Positions 1 to 7,649 of a stretch of 14,356 bases of DNA are shown piece after piece. Source of the stretch: DATCRE01 sp964235605 (lineage in GTDB: Bacteria > Bacteroidota > Bacteroidia > Cytophagales > Cyclobacteriaceae); assembly GCA_964235605.1 (NCBI GenBank), contig CAXSCR010000082.1, forward strand, positions 1 through 14,356, in the 5' to 3' direction. The notes beneath the pieces are model-generated. The model ran no database searches. It saw only the letters and a program-made list of their open reading frames with translations, and had not been told where the DNA came from. Positions within the stretch are counted from its first letter, which is position 1. Each line of letters starts with the position of its first letter. A program made the position numbers and the translations under genes.

Positions 1-21
1 CGCAGGGTGGTGTGAGAGGAC

Positions 22-44
22 AGGTAGGGAAATAATCCCTACCT
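22..44. repeat. Perfect 9-bp inverted repeat
   Basis: Arms AGGTAGGGA (22-30) and TCCCTACCT (36-44) are perfectly complementary around a 5-nt AATAA loop. There is no T-tract on either side, so it does not look like a standard intrinsic terminator. It lies in the intergenic stretch before the sugar porter gene's 3' end; its function is unknown. Confidence 0.45.
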
Positions 45-106
45 TCCTACTCGATGGGCCACCACTCACTCGCTCGGCGGAGCCGGCAAAGCCAAGCGAC
101 TGAAAT

Positions 107-123
107 TAAACTGGGTCAGTTTA
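107..123 (-). terminator. Possible weak terminator after the porter gene
   Basis: A perfect 7-bp stem (TAAACTG at 107-113, CAGTTTA at 117-123) with a 3-nt loop begins 10 bases beyond the stop codon of the minus-strand sugar porter. The minus-strand sequence after it (ATTTCAG) has only a short T-run. It is well placed to end the regulator-kinase-porter unit, but is too short and U-poor to be sure. Confidence 0.35.
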
Positions 124-132
124 CAAATCTAT

Positions 133-1359
133 CTACTTACCCACCCTATAAAGCCTATACCCAAACAAGAAAATAACCAAGTAACATATAATGGGTAAGT
201 AGTAAGCCGTTGCAGTATCATAATGATCTGCTACATAACCCATAATAGGAGGGAAGATTGCACCACCTACTACACCCATAACAATAAAAGACGATGCTTG
301 TTGTGTATGTTTTCCCAGGTCTTTTAGTCCGAGACTAAATATGGTAGGAAACATAATGCTGAAGAAGAAGTTAATCATTATTAATGCAACGAAAGAGACC
401 CAACCATAACTCTGTGCAACAATAATACACATGGCAATATTCGCTAGTGCGAAATAGGAAAGTAGTTTATTGGGAGCAATCATTTTCATTAAGTACGTTC
501 CTATGAACCTACCCAACATCATCATCACCATGCTAAGCGAAAAATAATATGCTGCTTTTTCACTTGATAGTCCCATTTTCTCAGCGCCGTACACAATGAA
601 GAAGGCCCACGTACCGCCTTGCGCTGCAACATTAAAGAACTGAGCGACTACAGCCCAAACGAAATGCTTGTGTTGAAAAAGTGTTTTGCTTTCAGCTGTT
701 GAGTTTTTATTCGTCTTAATATCAGACTCACCATGGGTATGATCTAACTGGGGTACTTTTACGAAAGTGAAAGCAAGCGCCACAGCACTTATCACAACCC
801 CGATAACTATGTATAATATCTTAACTGAGTAAAGCGTATTAGCATGTTCTTGCGATGCTCTTAAAATGAAATATCCACCTATGAGCGGACCGATCACTGT
901 TCCTAGTCCGTTGAATGCTTGAGCAAAATTAATGCGCTGGTCACTCGTTTTCTGTACACCAAGTGAAGCAATGAAAGGATGCGCCACGGTTTCCAGCGTT
1001 GCAAGTCCGCAGGCAAGAATAAATAGTGATACCCTGAAAAAACTAAACGACTCGGCATTGGCTGCTGGAATAAAAAGAAAGGCACCAATGGCATATAAGA
1101 TCAAACCAAGTAGCACGCCATTCTTATAGCCATACTTTTTCATGAAAATACCGGCTGGTATACCCATGATCGCATAAGCGCCAAATATTGAAAACTGAAT
1201 AAGTCCGGATTCTGCTTTAGATAAGGAAAGTACTTTTTGGAAGTGTCTGTTCAAGATATCGCCCATTGTCATGGCAATTCCCCATAGCATGAAAAGCGAG
1301 GTAACGAATATGAATGTGACGGTGTATTTTTTTTCAGTTAGGGCAGCCTTATCGATCAT
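133..1359 (-). CDS. FHS-family (FucP-like) sugar:H+ symporter, probable mannose importer
   Basis: A 408-residue, very hydrophobic protein of the major facilitator superfamily, closest in pattern to the fucose/glucose/galactose/mannose:H+ symporters of Bacteroidota. Seen: GDILNRHF near residue 33, PAGIFMKKYGYKNG near 68-81 (the loop 2-3 motif), LETVAHPFI near 122-130, and NFAQAFNGLG near 144-153, all hallmarks of the FHS family. Asp34 and Glu123 fall where E. coli FucP has its proton-coupling Asp46 and Glu135 (from memory, a constant offset of 12). The usual ETAANP is ETVAHP here, with His in place of Asn. The start codon lies 2 bp after the kinase stop, so the two genes are almost certainly co-transcribed. 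From the mannosidase context I infer mannose uptake across the inner membrane; the substrate itself cannot be read from sequence. Confidence 0.88.
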   Translation of the reverse strand: MIDKAALTEKKYTVTFIFVTSLFMLWGIAMTMGDILNRHFQKVLSLSKAESGLIQFSIFGAYAIMGIPAGIFMKKYGYKNGVLLGLILYAIGAFLFIPAANAESFSFFRVSLFILACGLATLETVAHPFIASLGVQKTSDQRINFAQAFNGLGTVIGPLIGGYFILRASQEHANTLYSVKILYIVIGVVISAVALAFTFVKVPQLDHTHGESDIKTNKNSTAESKTLFQHKHFVWAVVAQFFNVAAQGGTWAFFIVYGAEKMGLSSEKAAYYFSLSMVMMMLGRFIGTYLMKMIAPNKLLSYFALANIAMCIIVAQSYGWVSFVALIMINFFFSIMFPTIFSLGLKDLGKHTQQASSFIVMGVVGGAIFPPIMGYVADHYDTATAYYLPIICYLVIFLFGYRLYRVGK

Positions 1360-1361
1360 GA

Positions 1362-2246
1362 TTATTTAGCATTTATTAGATGTTCACTCCAAAGCGAAGC
1401 ACTTCCTAAGATCGCAGCACGCTCGCCTAGTATAGCTTTTTTAATAGGTATGTTAATGGATTTTTTCTTCAGACTTTCAATGACCAAAGGAAAGAAGAGA
1501 TCTGACGCATTAGCGATGTTACCACCAATAATTATTACTTCCGGATTTTGTTTGTTTATAAAATAGGTTAAAAATCCCGTTAGGTTGTGCGCAAATTCAT
1601 TGAATATTATTTGAATGCTGGGATTTGTAGGAAGGAGTTCGCAGAGCTGTTTAACATCCTTGACTTGTTTGCCAGTTTCCTGTTGGTACTGTCTAAGAAA
1701 CCACCGCGTTGATAAATACTCTTCAGCGATGCTATCTTTAAATGGAGTTTTCCATAAGTCGGCGTCTTCTGCTGTACCATCTACCGATGTCGCCGTGCCT
1801 ATTCCGGTGCCTATGGTCAAACCTATACAACGATTAAAACCTCTCGCGCTTCCCGCAAATACTTCGCCTTGTAAAAAACATCCCGCATCATTTTTTAATT
1901 TGATGGAATCAATTGGTAACTTCAATTCCTTGGCAAGGAGCTCTTTTACGTTTTCCCCGTATAACGATTCATATTTTTCAAGGCCTTTAATATAGGAGAT
2001 GCCCTTTTCATAATCAAAAGGGCCAGGCATTGCAATACCAATTTTGGTTAATCCTTTTGCATTTTGATTAGCTGCCTCTATAATTAGTTTAGACCACGCT
2101 TTGATAATGTTTTCCGTTGGCTCATCTGATTTAACATGCAATCGCTTAATCGAATTGTCTACGATTGCTCTTGATTCAAGATTCACCAAACCAGCCGTTA
2201 TATGCGACCCACCAATATCAACCCCTAAAACTATAGAACCTGCCAT
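1362..2246 (-). CDS. ROK-family sugar kinase (probable mannokinase/glucokinase)
   Basis: A 294-residue cytoplasmic kinase of the ROK family. Seen: the N-terminal phosphate-binding motif LGVDIGGSHITAG (7-19), AMPGPFDYEKG (72-82), the catalytic Asp in LKNDAG (Asp120), the second glycine loop LTIGTGIGTA (143-152), and IIIGGNI (238-244) near the adenosine site. The length is normal for ROK. The usual ROK zinc motif (CxCGxxGCxE) that should follow the GTGIG segment is missing; in its place is an acidic stretch, as in a zinc-less branch found in Bacteroidota. The gene sits between the LacI regulator and the sugar porter, 2 bp from the latter, so it very likely phosphorylates the imported hexose. 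Mannose is inferred from the linked mannosidases; glucose remains possible. Confidence 0.85.
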   Translation of the reverse strand: MAGSIVLGVDIGGSHITAGLVNLESRAIVDNSIKRLHVKSDEPTENIIKAWSKLIIEAANQNAKGLTKIGIAMPGPFDYEKGISYIKGLEKYESLYGENVKELLAKELKLPIDSIKLKNDAGCFLQGEVFAGSARGFNRCIGLTIGTGIGTATSVDGTAEDADLWKTPFKDSIAEEYLSTRWFLRQYQQETGKQVKDVKQLCELLPTNPSIQIIFNEFAHNLTGFLTYFINKQNPEVIIIGGNIANASDLFFPLVIESLKKKSINIPIKKAILGERAAILGSASLWSEHLINAK

Positions 2247-2289
2247 GTCAGTTAATTATGAATAATTATTAGTGACTTTATTAAAACGA

Positions 2290-2324
2290 TTTAGCAAATT
2301 AACTTAAATTTTCATTTTGCTAAA
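2290..2324. promoter_or_regulatory. Inverted repeat in the lacI-kinase gap
   Basis: Arms TTTAGCAAA (2290-2298) and TTTGCTAAA (2316-2324) form a perfect 9-bp inverted repeat with a 17-nt AT-rich spacer, in the 91-bp gap between the regulator stop and the kinase start. It could be an operator with half-sites, or an RNA hairpin affecting read-through from regulator to kinase. It differs from the candidate operator upstream of the regulator gene. Confidence 0.35.
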
Positions 2325-2337
2325 AAATATTCTGAAT

Positions 2338-3354
2338 TTATTTCTTTTGCGATGATCTTCGTTCAATAAAGGAAGTTGCGATTTCTATTTGCGATGGCAC
2401 ATTTTCATTGGAATTTAGTTTCTGAAGAAGGGTGCTAATTATATTTTCCGATATTAATTCAATAGGTTGCTCAATAGATGAAATGGGAGGATTGTATAAT
2501 TGAAACACAATATGGTCATCAAAAGCAATGACGCCAATATCTTTTGGGATTTTATAGCCTAGTTTGTTAATTACTTGAAGCCCATACACGCCTAAATAGT
2601 TCGTTGCGAACAGTACTGCATCAATCTTGGGGTTTGCTTTTAGAAATGCCTCAATTTCTGTAGTAATGGTTTTGCTATCCTGTGTATAGGGCATTTTTTT
2701 TACAAATTCTTTTAAGTTATATTTTTTAATAGCTTTCTTATAGCCACTCAAGCGGTCTAGCATCTGGAGTTGTTTTAATTCTGTCGTAATAAAAGCAATG
2801 TTCTTAAAGCCATTGTCTACAAAATGTGATATGGCATTGAAGCAACTCTGCTTATTATTAATCACCACGTAATCAGTTGATATATCTTTAAAATGCCGGT
2901 CGAATAAAACCACCTTTTCTTTCTCAGAAAGCAGCTTCTTTATGTCTGACTCCACGCCATCTGTCGCTGCAATGATGTAGCCATCAACGCCGCAATCTTT
3001 AAACATTTGAATCAGTTCTTTGGCTTTTGCTGTATCGTTATGGGTGCTGCAATACATAATCTTGTACCCATTCTCATAGGCTTTGTCTTCAATTAACCGT
3101 GCCACATTAGCAAAAAAAGGATTTGAGATATCCTCGATCATCAACCCAATTAACTTCGACTTGCCGGTTCGTAATCCTTGTGCAAAACTATTGGGCTTGT
3201 AGCCGATTTTTTTTACATACCCTAGTATTTTCTTAACTACCTTATCACTTACCCTTTGCTCTTTTGCTTTTCCATTTAAAACAAAAGATATGGTAGTGGT
3301 TGAGACTTTTAATTTATTGGCTATTTCTAAAATGGATATTCTTTTTCTTTTCAC
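2338..3354 (-). CDS. LacI/GalR-family transcriptional regulator
   Basis: A 338-residue regulator of normal LacI-family length. Seen: the N-terminal helix-turn-helix at about 7-27 (SILEIANKL...STTTISFVLNG), the hinge region YKPNSFAQGLRTGKS (52-66), then the periplasmic-binding-protein-like sensor domain with GLMIEDISNPFFANV (70-84), DGYIIAATDG around 124-133, and the late FDDH segment followed by PPISSIEQP. It should bind DNA as a dimer and release or engage it on binding a sugar or sugar phosphate. It is read in the same direction as the kinase and porter genes and is divergent from the mannosidase genes, so it is the natural local regulator of both arms. The effector is not readable; mannose or mannose-6-phosphate is a guess. 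The start ATG follows a non-coding AT-rich stretch. Confidence 0.92.
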   Translation of the reverse strand: MKRKRISILEIANKLKVSTTTISFVLNGKAKEQRVSDKVVKKILGYVKKIGYKPNSFAQGLRTGKSKLIGLMIEDISNPFFANVARLIEDKAYENGYKIMYCSTHNDTAKAKELIQMFKDCGVDGYIIAATDGVESDIKKLLSEKEKVVLFDRHFKDISTDYVVINNKQSCFNAISHFVDNGFKNIAFITTELKQLQMLDRLSGYKKAIKKYNLKEFVKKMPYTQDSKTITTEIEAFLKANPKIDAVLFATNYLGVYGLQVINKLGYKIPKDIGVIAFDDHIVFQLYNPPISSIEQPIELISENIISTLLQKLNSNENVPSQIEIATSFIERRSSQKK

Positions 3355-3437
3355 CAGTCGATTTTTAAAGTCTCAATTATTGTAAATATACATTCTACTC
3401 TTCTATTAATTAGTAACGTGGTTATTTTCATTTGTCT

Positions 3438-3458
3438 ATTGCATCGCACGTGTGCAAT
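3438..3458. promoter_or_regulatory. Candidate operator in the divergent intergenic region
   Basis: ATTGCA (3438-3443) and TGCAAT (3453-3458) are perfect inverted half-sites with a 9-nt spacer holding the palindrome CACGTG (3447-3452). LacI-family operators are typically about 20-bp palindromes with a central CG, so this is the best operator candidate between the regulator gene and the mannosidase arm. The half-sites and CACGTG do not share exactly the same centre, which weakens the call. Confidence 0.35.
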
Positions 3459-3469
3459 TTAATATCACA

Positions 3470-3477
3470 CAAAAATA
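3470..3477 (-). promoter_or_regulatory. Possible -7 box for the lacI gene
   Basis: On the minus strand this reads TATTTTTG, a match to the Bacteroidota -7 consensus TANNTTTG. A TTG lies only 16 nt upstream instead of the usual 19-21, so the promoter is uncertain. If real, transcription would start near 3463 and immediately run through the palindrome at 3438-3458, a plausible autoregulatory arrangement. Confidence 0.25.
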
Positions 3478-3619
3478 AGTTTCGAAGGTTATGCAATGAA
3501 AATTAACTCTAATCTATTTTAGGCATTTTAAAATCTTAATTCTTTTTAGGAAAAGTAGTGCAAATTGTTTTTACTTTGTTGTTACTAACCTAAGTCGAAA
3601 ATCCTATCCCGCCACAACG

Positions 3620-3848
3620 ATGAATCATCGCGATCTACAGTATCCTAGCAGCTCCCTTCAGCAAATAGATAATTCTGTGGTTAAAAGCGATGTCAAAATC
3701 ATTGACGAGGAAATTCTTATAAAAGGGATATTCGATGATAGCCCAAAGCTTGCTGAAATATACCAACAACTTTGAATCTCCTACAGCCTCACCAAAAGCT
3801 GTTGAAGCCGAGGAATATATGACATTAAAGAATATATGACATTAAAGA
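3620..3848 (+). pseudogene. Degenerate coding-like stretch of unknown origin
   Basis: Several short open stretches with coding-like composition are broken by stops. One starts at ATG 3620 and runs 51 codons to the TGA at 3773-3775. A second frame starts at ATG 3735 and reads into the 17-bp tandem duplication at 3813-3846. If one 17-bp copy is removed, that second frame continues without a stop through ETFANSDSPSPFAPQQIQEQ to the TGA in ATGTATTGA near 3940. I do not recognise any of these peptides. They may be the ruined 5' part of the mannanase gene that follows, or remains of another gene. Confidence 0.3.
3813..3846. repeat. 17-bp perfect tandem duplication
   Basis: The unit GAATATATGACATTAAA occurs at 3813-3829 and again at 3830-3846, followed by a partial third copy (GAAT). 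Seventeen is not a multiple of three, so the duplication shifts the frame of any gene crossing it. It looks like a slippage or replication-error scar in an already decaying gene. Confidence 0.9.
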
Positions 3849-4590
3849 ATGAGACTTTTGCTAACTCAGATTCTCCATCCCCATTCGCGCCTCAACAAAT
3901 ACAGGAGCAACGCGCAAAAGGTTCTTCTCCATGGATGTATTGATGAACTCGCAAACAAAAACCCACCAGCTAACGCGCCAGCTTGTATACTTGCTTCAAG
4001 ATTATATCACGAGACGAATGACGCAGATTATTTAACGTGGGCTAAAAAAATATACAATTGGCAAAAATCACCATTGGTCAACGCCACAACAGGTTTAGTC
4101 TACGATTGTTTAAATGGTAATAACGACAGTGGGCTGCAAGATTCACCAGGTTGGAGTTTTTCTTATAATCAAGGAACTTTCATAGGGGCAGCGTTAGAAC
4201 TGTATACCATTACAAGCGATCAATCTTACCTGAATGATGCCATAAAAACGGCCAACAATTTTATCAACGACAACACCATGTCACCTTCCGGAATAATGCG
4301 CGGAGGTGATAATGGCGATGGTGGATTGTTCAATGGTATAGGTGTTCGTTACCTTACCTTATTAATTTTAAATCCAAATGTGTCATCTTCTGTGAAAGAA
4401 AATTATATTTATTACTTAAAAAAATAACGCCGAGACACTTTGGTTAAAAGGAACAGAGAGGCCGCAGGTTATTTTTAATAAAGATTGTAAGACGCTTCCA
4501 GCCAGCACGAGGTATTTAAATCCTCAATTAAGCGGTTGCATGTTAATGGAAGCTATGGCATTGCTAGAAAAGAAAAATTTAATAAAATAA
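3849..4590 (+). pseudogene. GH76 endo-alpha-1,6-mannanase remnant, truncated and frameshifted
   Basis: The first open part (to the TAA at 4425-4427) contains strong GH76 signatures: KNPPANAPACILASRLY, DYLTWAKKIYNWQ, GLVYDC, WSFSYNQGTFIGAALELY, and GGDNGDGGLFNGIGVRYLT. Reading past the stop after removing one A from the A7 run at 4418-4424 restores the frame and gives NNAETLWLKG... and LSGCMLMEAMALLEKK, the expected GH76 C-terminus, ending in TAA 4588-4590. The N-terminal part, including the paired catalytic Asp-Asp of GH76, is not recognisable upstream. The enzyme would have cut the alpha-1,6 backbone of mannan, probably at the cell surface. Its tail sits 9 bp before the GH125 gene, so the two were once an operon. 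As read, it cannot be active. A single-base error could explain the A7 shift but not the missing N-terminus. Confidence 0.82.
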
Positions 4591-4599
4591 TTATAATAT

Positions 4600-6048
4600 A
4601 TGCATCGTAAACAGTTTTTAGGTCATTTGGGTTTTATAGGCGCAGGGATGATGTTATACCCTGGCGGTTTACAAGGAGGTTCTGTACAAAGTAGTTCGTT
4701 GCAAGAGGGATCAATAGATCTTCCTGTTGTGAGAGTGGCGAAAGAAAAACGCAACTTCTCAAGTGCTGCAATTGAAAAAGCAATTACAGAGTTCAAGACT
4801 AAAGTAAAGAATCCTGAACTTGGATGGCTATTTGAAAACTGTTTCCCGAATACATTAGATACCACTGTTTTCTTAAAGTCAACAGGTAAGAGTCCTGATA
4901 CCTATATTATTACGGGTGACATTGATGCCATGTGGCTTCGTGATAGTACAGCGCAGATCTGGCCGTATCTGCCTTTTATGAAATCAGACCCTGCACTTCA
5001 AAATTTAGTTGCAGGTGTTATTAGCAGGCAGACAAAGTGTATCCTCAAAGATCCATATGCTAATGCGTTTTATGATGACGAAACTAAAGTAAGTGATTGG
5101 AAAGATGACCTTACGGAAATGAAGCCTGGCATTCATGAAAGAAAATGGGAGATTGATTCTTTGTGCTATCCCATCCGACTTGCCTATCACTATTGGTTGC
5201 AAACAAAAGATACTACACCTTTTAATGACCAATGGAAAAGCGCTATTCAAAGCACACTAAAGGTATTCAAAGAGCAACAGCGTAAAGATGGTAATGGTCC
5301 TTATCAATTTCAAAGAAAAACAGCTTGGGCAACTGATGGTGTTCCGTTAAACGGTTACGGTTACCCCGTAAAACCCAACGGACTTATCTGTTCTATGTTC
5401 AGACCAAGTGATGATGCAACTATATTCCCATATTTAATTCCTTCTAACTTTTTTGCCGTTGTAAGTTTGAAGCAAGCATCAGAAATGATTAAAGCGATAT
5501 CGAACGACAATAAGTTAGCAGATGAGTTGTTGGCGCTTTCTAAAGAAGTTGAAGATGCTTTGAAAATTCATGCAGTAGTTGAACATCCAGTACATGGAAA
5601 AATATTTGCGTATGAAGTTAATGGAATGGGCAGTCACAATCTTATGGATGACGCTAACGTTCCAAGTCTTTTATCGCTGCCGTATCTAGGCGCAGTGGAA
5701 AAAGATAATCCTACGTATCTTAATACACGTAAGTTTTTATTGTCAAGCGATAACCCTTTTTATTTTAAAGGAACCGCAGGCGAAGGTATCGGTGGGCCGC
5801 ATGTTGGTGTAGATATGATATGGCCACTCAGTATCATAATGCGTGGACTTACCAGTAAAGATGATGTTGAAATAAAGAAATGCATTGACCTATTAAAGAA
5901 TGCACACGGAGGCACTGGTTTTATGCACGAAGCATTTCATAAAAATGATAGTAAGAATTTTACACGTAAGTGGTTCGCGTGGGCAAATACAATTTTCGGA
6001 GAATTTTTATGGAACGTTTATTCTACTAAGCCGCAGTTGTTGGGGTAG
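4600..6048 (+). CDS. GH125 exo-alpha-1,6-mannosidase
   Basis: A 482-residue protein, full length for GH125 (formerly DUF1237). These enzymes release single mannose residues from non-reducing alpha-1,6-linked ends by inversion. Seen: GDIDAMWLRDSTAQIWPYLP (106-125), SRQTKCILKDPYANAFYDD (142-160), ERKWEIDSLCYPI (180-192), FRPSDDATIFPYLIPSN (267-283), EGIGGPHVG (395-403), and GFMHEAFHKND (440-450). Asp271 and Glu444 match the catalytic acid and base of the Clostridium perfringens enzyme (Asp220, Glu393) with one constant offset, from memory. The N-terminus (HRKQFLGHLGFIGAGMML) is basic then hydrophobic with an RKxFL motif, suggesting export, possibly by Tat, to the periplasm. It follows the GH76 remnant by 9 bp. 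No promoter of its own was seen. Confidence 0.94.
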   Translation: MHRKQFLGHLGFIGAGMMLYPGGLQGGSVQSSSLQEGSIDLPVVRVAKEKRNFSSAAIEKAITEFKTKVKNPELGWLFENCFPNTLDTTVFLKSTGKSPDTYIITGDIDAMWLRDSTAQIWPYLPFMKSDPALQNLVAGVISRQTKCILKDPYANAFYDDETKVSDWKDDLTEMKPGIHERKWEIDSLCYPIRLAYHYWLQTKDTTPFNDQWKSAIQSTLKVFKEQQRKDGNGPYQFQRKTAWATDGVPLNGYGYPVKPNGLICSMFRPSDDATIFPYLIPSNFFAVVSLKQASEMIKAISNDNKLADELLALSKEVEDALKIHAVVEHPVHGKIFAYEVNGMGSHNLMDDANVPSLLSLPYLGAVEKDNPTYLNTRKFLLSSDNPFYFKGTAGEGIGGPHVGVDMIWPLSIIMRGLTSKDDVEIKKCIDLLKNAHGGTGFMHEAFHKNDSKNFTRKWFAWANTIFGEFLWNVYSTKPQLLG

Positions 6049-6072
6049 TTTGACATTGGGCGTTTATAAAGG

Positions 6073-6128
6073 CACTAGGGAGTAGGCATTGGGCATTGGG
6101 GATTAGGGACTGGGCATTAGGCATTAGG
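6073..6128 (+). repeat. Eight-unit, 7-bp degenerate tandem repeat (G-rich)
   Basis: The stretch parses into eight consecutive 7-mers: CACTAGG, GAGTAGG, CATTGGG, CATTGGG, GATTAGG, GACTGGG, CATTAGG, CATTAGG. Each has the form SANTRGG. It starts 25 bp after the GH125 stop and has regularly spaced GG/GGG runs on the coding strand. It might form a G-rich structure or be a slippage-prone tract. Downstream are two CTCTTG copies. No gene overlaps it. Confidence 0.85.
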
Positions 6129-6383
6129 CTCTTGAGGCTCTTGCCTAAAACGGCATATTGATCCCCGAAACCTAATGACGTTGTCTATGGGGACGGTGTG
6201 TTATATATCGTACAATGGAAATTTTTTTGGTCATAATAATATTACCTGCCAATATTCTATGCCTAGGGAATTTTGGTAGGTTGATGGGCTATGTATCGGC
6301 AAGAACGGCCATACCTCATTCGGTAGTTTAAGCAAACAAATTATATTTAGCCCACCTAAAGATAATTAACGCTATAAAACTGA
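6129..6383. other. Intergenic stretch, no supported gene
   Basis: Between the 7-bp repeat tract and the epimerase promoter there are only short open stretches in different frames (for example a 20-30 codon run around 6190-6290), none recognised and each broken by stops. I see no RNA gene. It could be the residue of a lost gene between the GH125 and epimerase genes. Confidence 0.4.
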
Positions 6384-6413
6384 TTGCAATTCATCATTCC
6401 CTGGTTAGATTTG
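6384..6413 (+). promoter_or_regulatory. Bacteroidota-type promoter for the epimerase-GH92 unit
   Basis: TTG at 6384-6386 and TAGATTTG at 6406-6413 are separated by exactly 19 nt, matching the Bacteroidota primary sigma consensus (TTG-N19-21-TANNTTTG). Transcription would start near 6420, leaving a leader of about 26 nt before the ATG at 6446. This makes the epimerase and GH92 genes a transcription unit separate from the GH125 gene. Confidence 0.6.
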
Positions 6414-6445
6414 CAATCCCTTAAACCATAACCTAATTACCTATT

Positions 6446-7621
6446 ATGAATAAAAGTTATATCAGTATTTTTTTCTGCGCTTTGACACTTTGCTTATCAT
6501 GCAAAACCAAAACAGTAGAAATCAATGAACAACCTGCAGTAGATACCACAACGGTAGCTCCAGCATCTACCATTAAAATAGATACCTTCGGGATATTGCC
6601 CAATGGTAAAACAGTAAAACGTTATACACTAACCAATAAAAACCAAGCGCAATTACAAGTAATTAATTATGGTGGAATCGTTACTGCCTTAAAAATGCCA
6701 GATAGAAATGGAAACATAGAAGACGTTGTTCTCGGATATGATTCACTTGCAGGCTATCTAAGAAATTCTCCTTATTTCGGCTGCCTTATCGGGCGCTTTG
6801 GAAATAGAATTGCTAAAGGCAAATTTAAATTGGATAACCAAACATACACGCTTGCAAAAAATAATAATGGCGAGCATCTTCACGGTGGAACAGTAGGTTT
6901 CGATAAAGTATACTGGGATATCGAAGAAGTTCAAAATGAAGAGGGTAGTGCTGTGAAACTTAGCTACGTAAGCAAGGATATGGAAGAAGGATTTCCCGGT
7001 ACGCTAACCGTAGAAGTTCAATATGTTCTGACTGATAAAAACGAATGGAAAATTTATTATACCGCCACCACCGATAAAAAGACCATCGTTAATTTAACAC
7101 AACATTCTTATTTCAACCTAACAGGTAATACCAAAGGAAATATTGAAGGACATGAATTCGTTCTTGAAGCTGATAAATTCTTACCGGTTAACAAAACACT
7201 AATCCCCACGGGCGAATTGAAAGATGTAAAGGGCACCCCATTCGACTTTAGAAAACCAAAGAAAGTTGGAAAGGATATCAATGCTAAAAACGAGCAACTT
7301 ACTTTTGGCAAAGGCTACGATCATTGCTGGGTGTTATCTTCAAAAGATAGCTTAAAATTCGCAGCATCAGTTTATGATTCTTTAAGCGGAAGGTTTATGG
7401 AGATACATACAACAGAACCCGCGTTTCAATTTTACTCAGGAAACTTCCTTGATGGCACTATCATAGGTAAGTACAATGTTCCTTATACACTTCATTATGC
7501 GATGATTCTGGAAACACAACATTATCCAGATTCACCTAACAAACCTGAATTTCCTTCTGTAGTACTTAATCCACAAGAGACCTATAGATCATATACAGTA
7601 CATACATTTTCCGTAAAATAA
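6446..7621 (+). CDS. galM: Aldose 1-epimerase (mutarotase), probable lipoprotein
   Basis: A 391-residue GalM-family enzyme that interconverts alpha and beta anomers of aldohexoses. Seen: GRFGNRI (116-122), NGEHLHGG (141-148, substrate His144 and His146), TQHSYFNL (218-225, catalytic His220), FGKGYDHCWVL (287-297, Asp292), and ETQHYPDSPN (356-365, catalytic Glu356), all in family order. The first 19 residues are a lipoprotein-like signal (hydrophobic, ending LCLSC), so Cys19 is probably lipidated and the enzyme faces the periplasm or surface. Residues 20-45 are a Thr/Pro/Ala-rich linker, which the cytosolic enzymes lack. Since GH92 and GH125 both invert, the products are beta-mannose, and an exported mutarotase could convert it to the anomer the porter prefers (inference). 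The GH92 gene follows after 28 bp. Confidence 0.93.
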   Translation: MNKSYISIFFCALTLCLSCKTKTVEINEQPAVDTTTVAPASTIKIDTFGILPNGKTVKRYTLTNKNQAQLQVINYGGIVTALKMPDRNGNIEDVVLGYDSLAGYLRNSPYFGCLIGRFGNRIAKGKFKLDNQTYTLAKNNNGEHLHGGTVGFDKVYWDIEEVQNEEGSAVKLSYVSKDMEEGFPGTLTVEVQYVLTDKNEWKIYYTATTDKKTIVNLTQHSYFNLTGNTKGNIEGHEFVLEADKFLPVNKTLIPTGELKDVKGTPFDFRKPKKVGKDINAKNEQLTFGKGYDHCWVLSSKDSLKFAASVYDSLSGRFMEIHTTEPAFQFYSGNFLDGTIIGKYNVPYTLHYAMILETQHYPDSPNKPEFPSVVLNPQETYRSYTVHTFSVK

Positions 7622-7649
7622 ATTAACAGCACTAAAATTATTTACTGTA

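Noticed and set aside
932..1129. Plus-strand open frame inside the sugar porter gene
   Set aside because: Antisense shadow of a clear FHS-family gene; no recognisable protein features.
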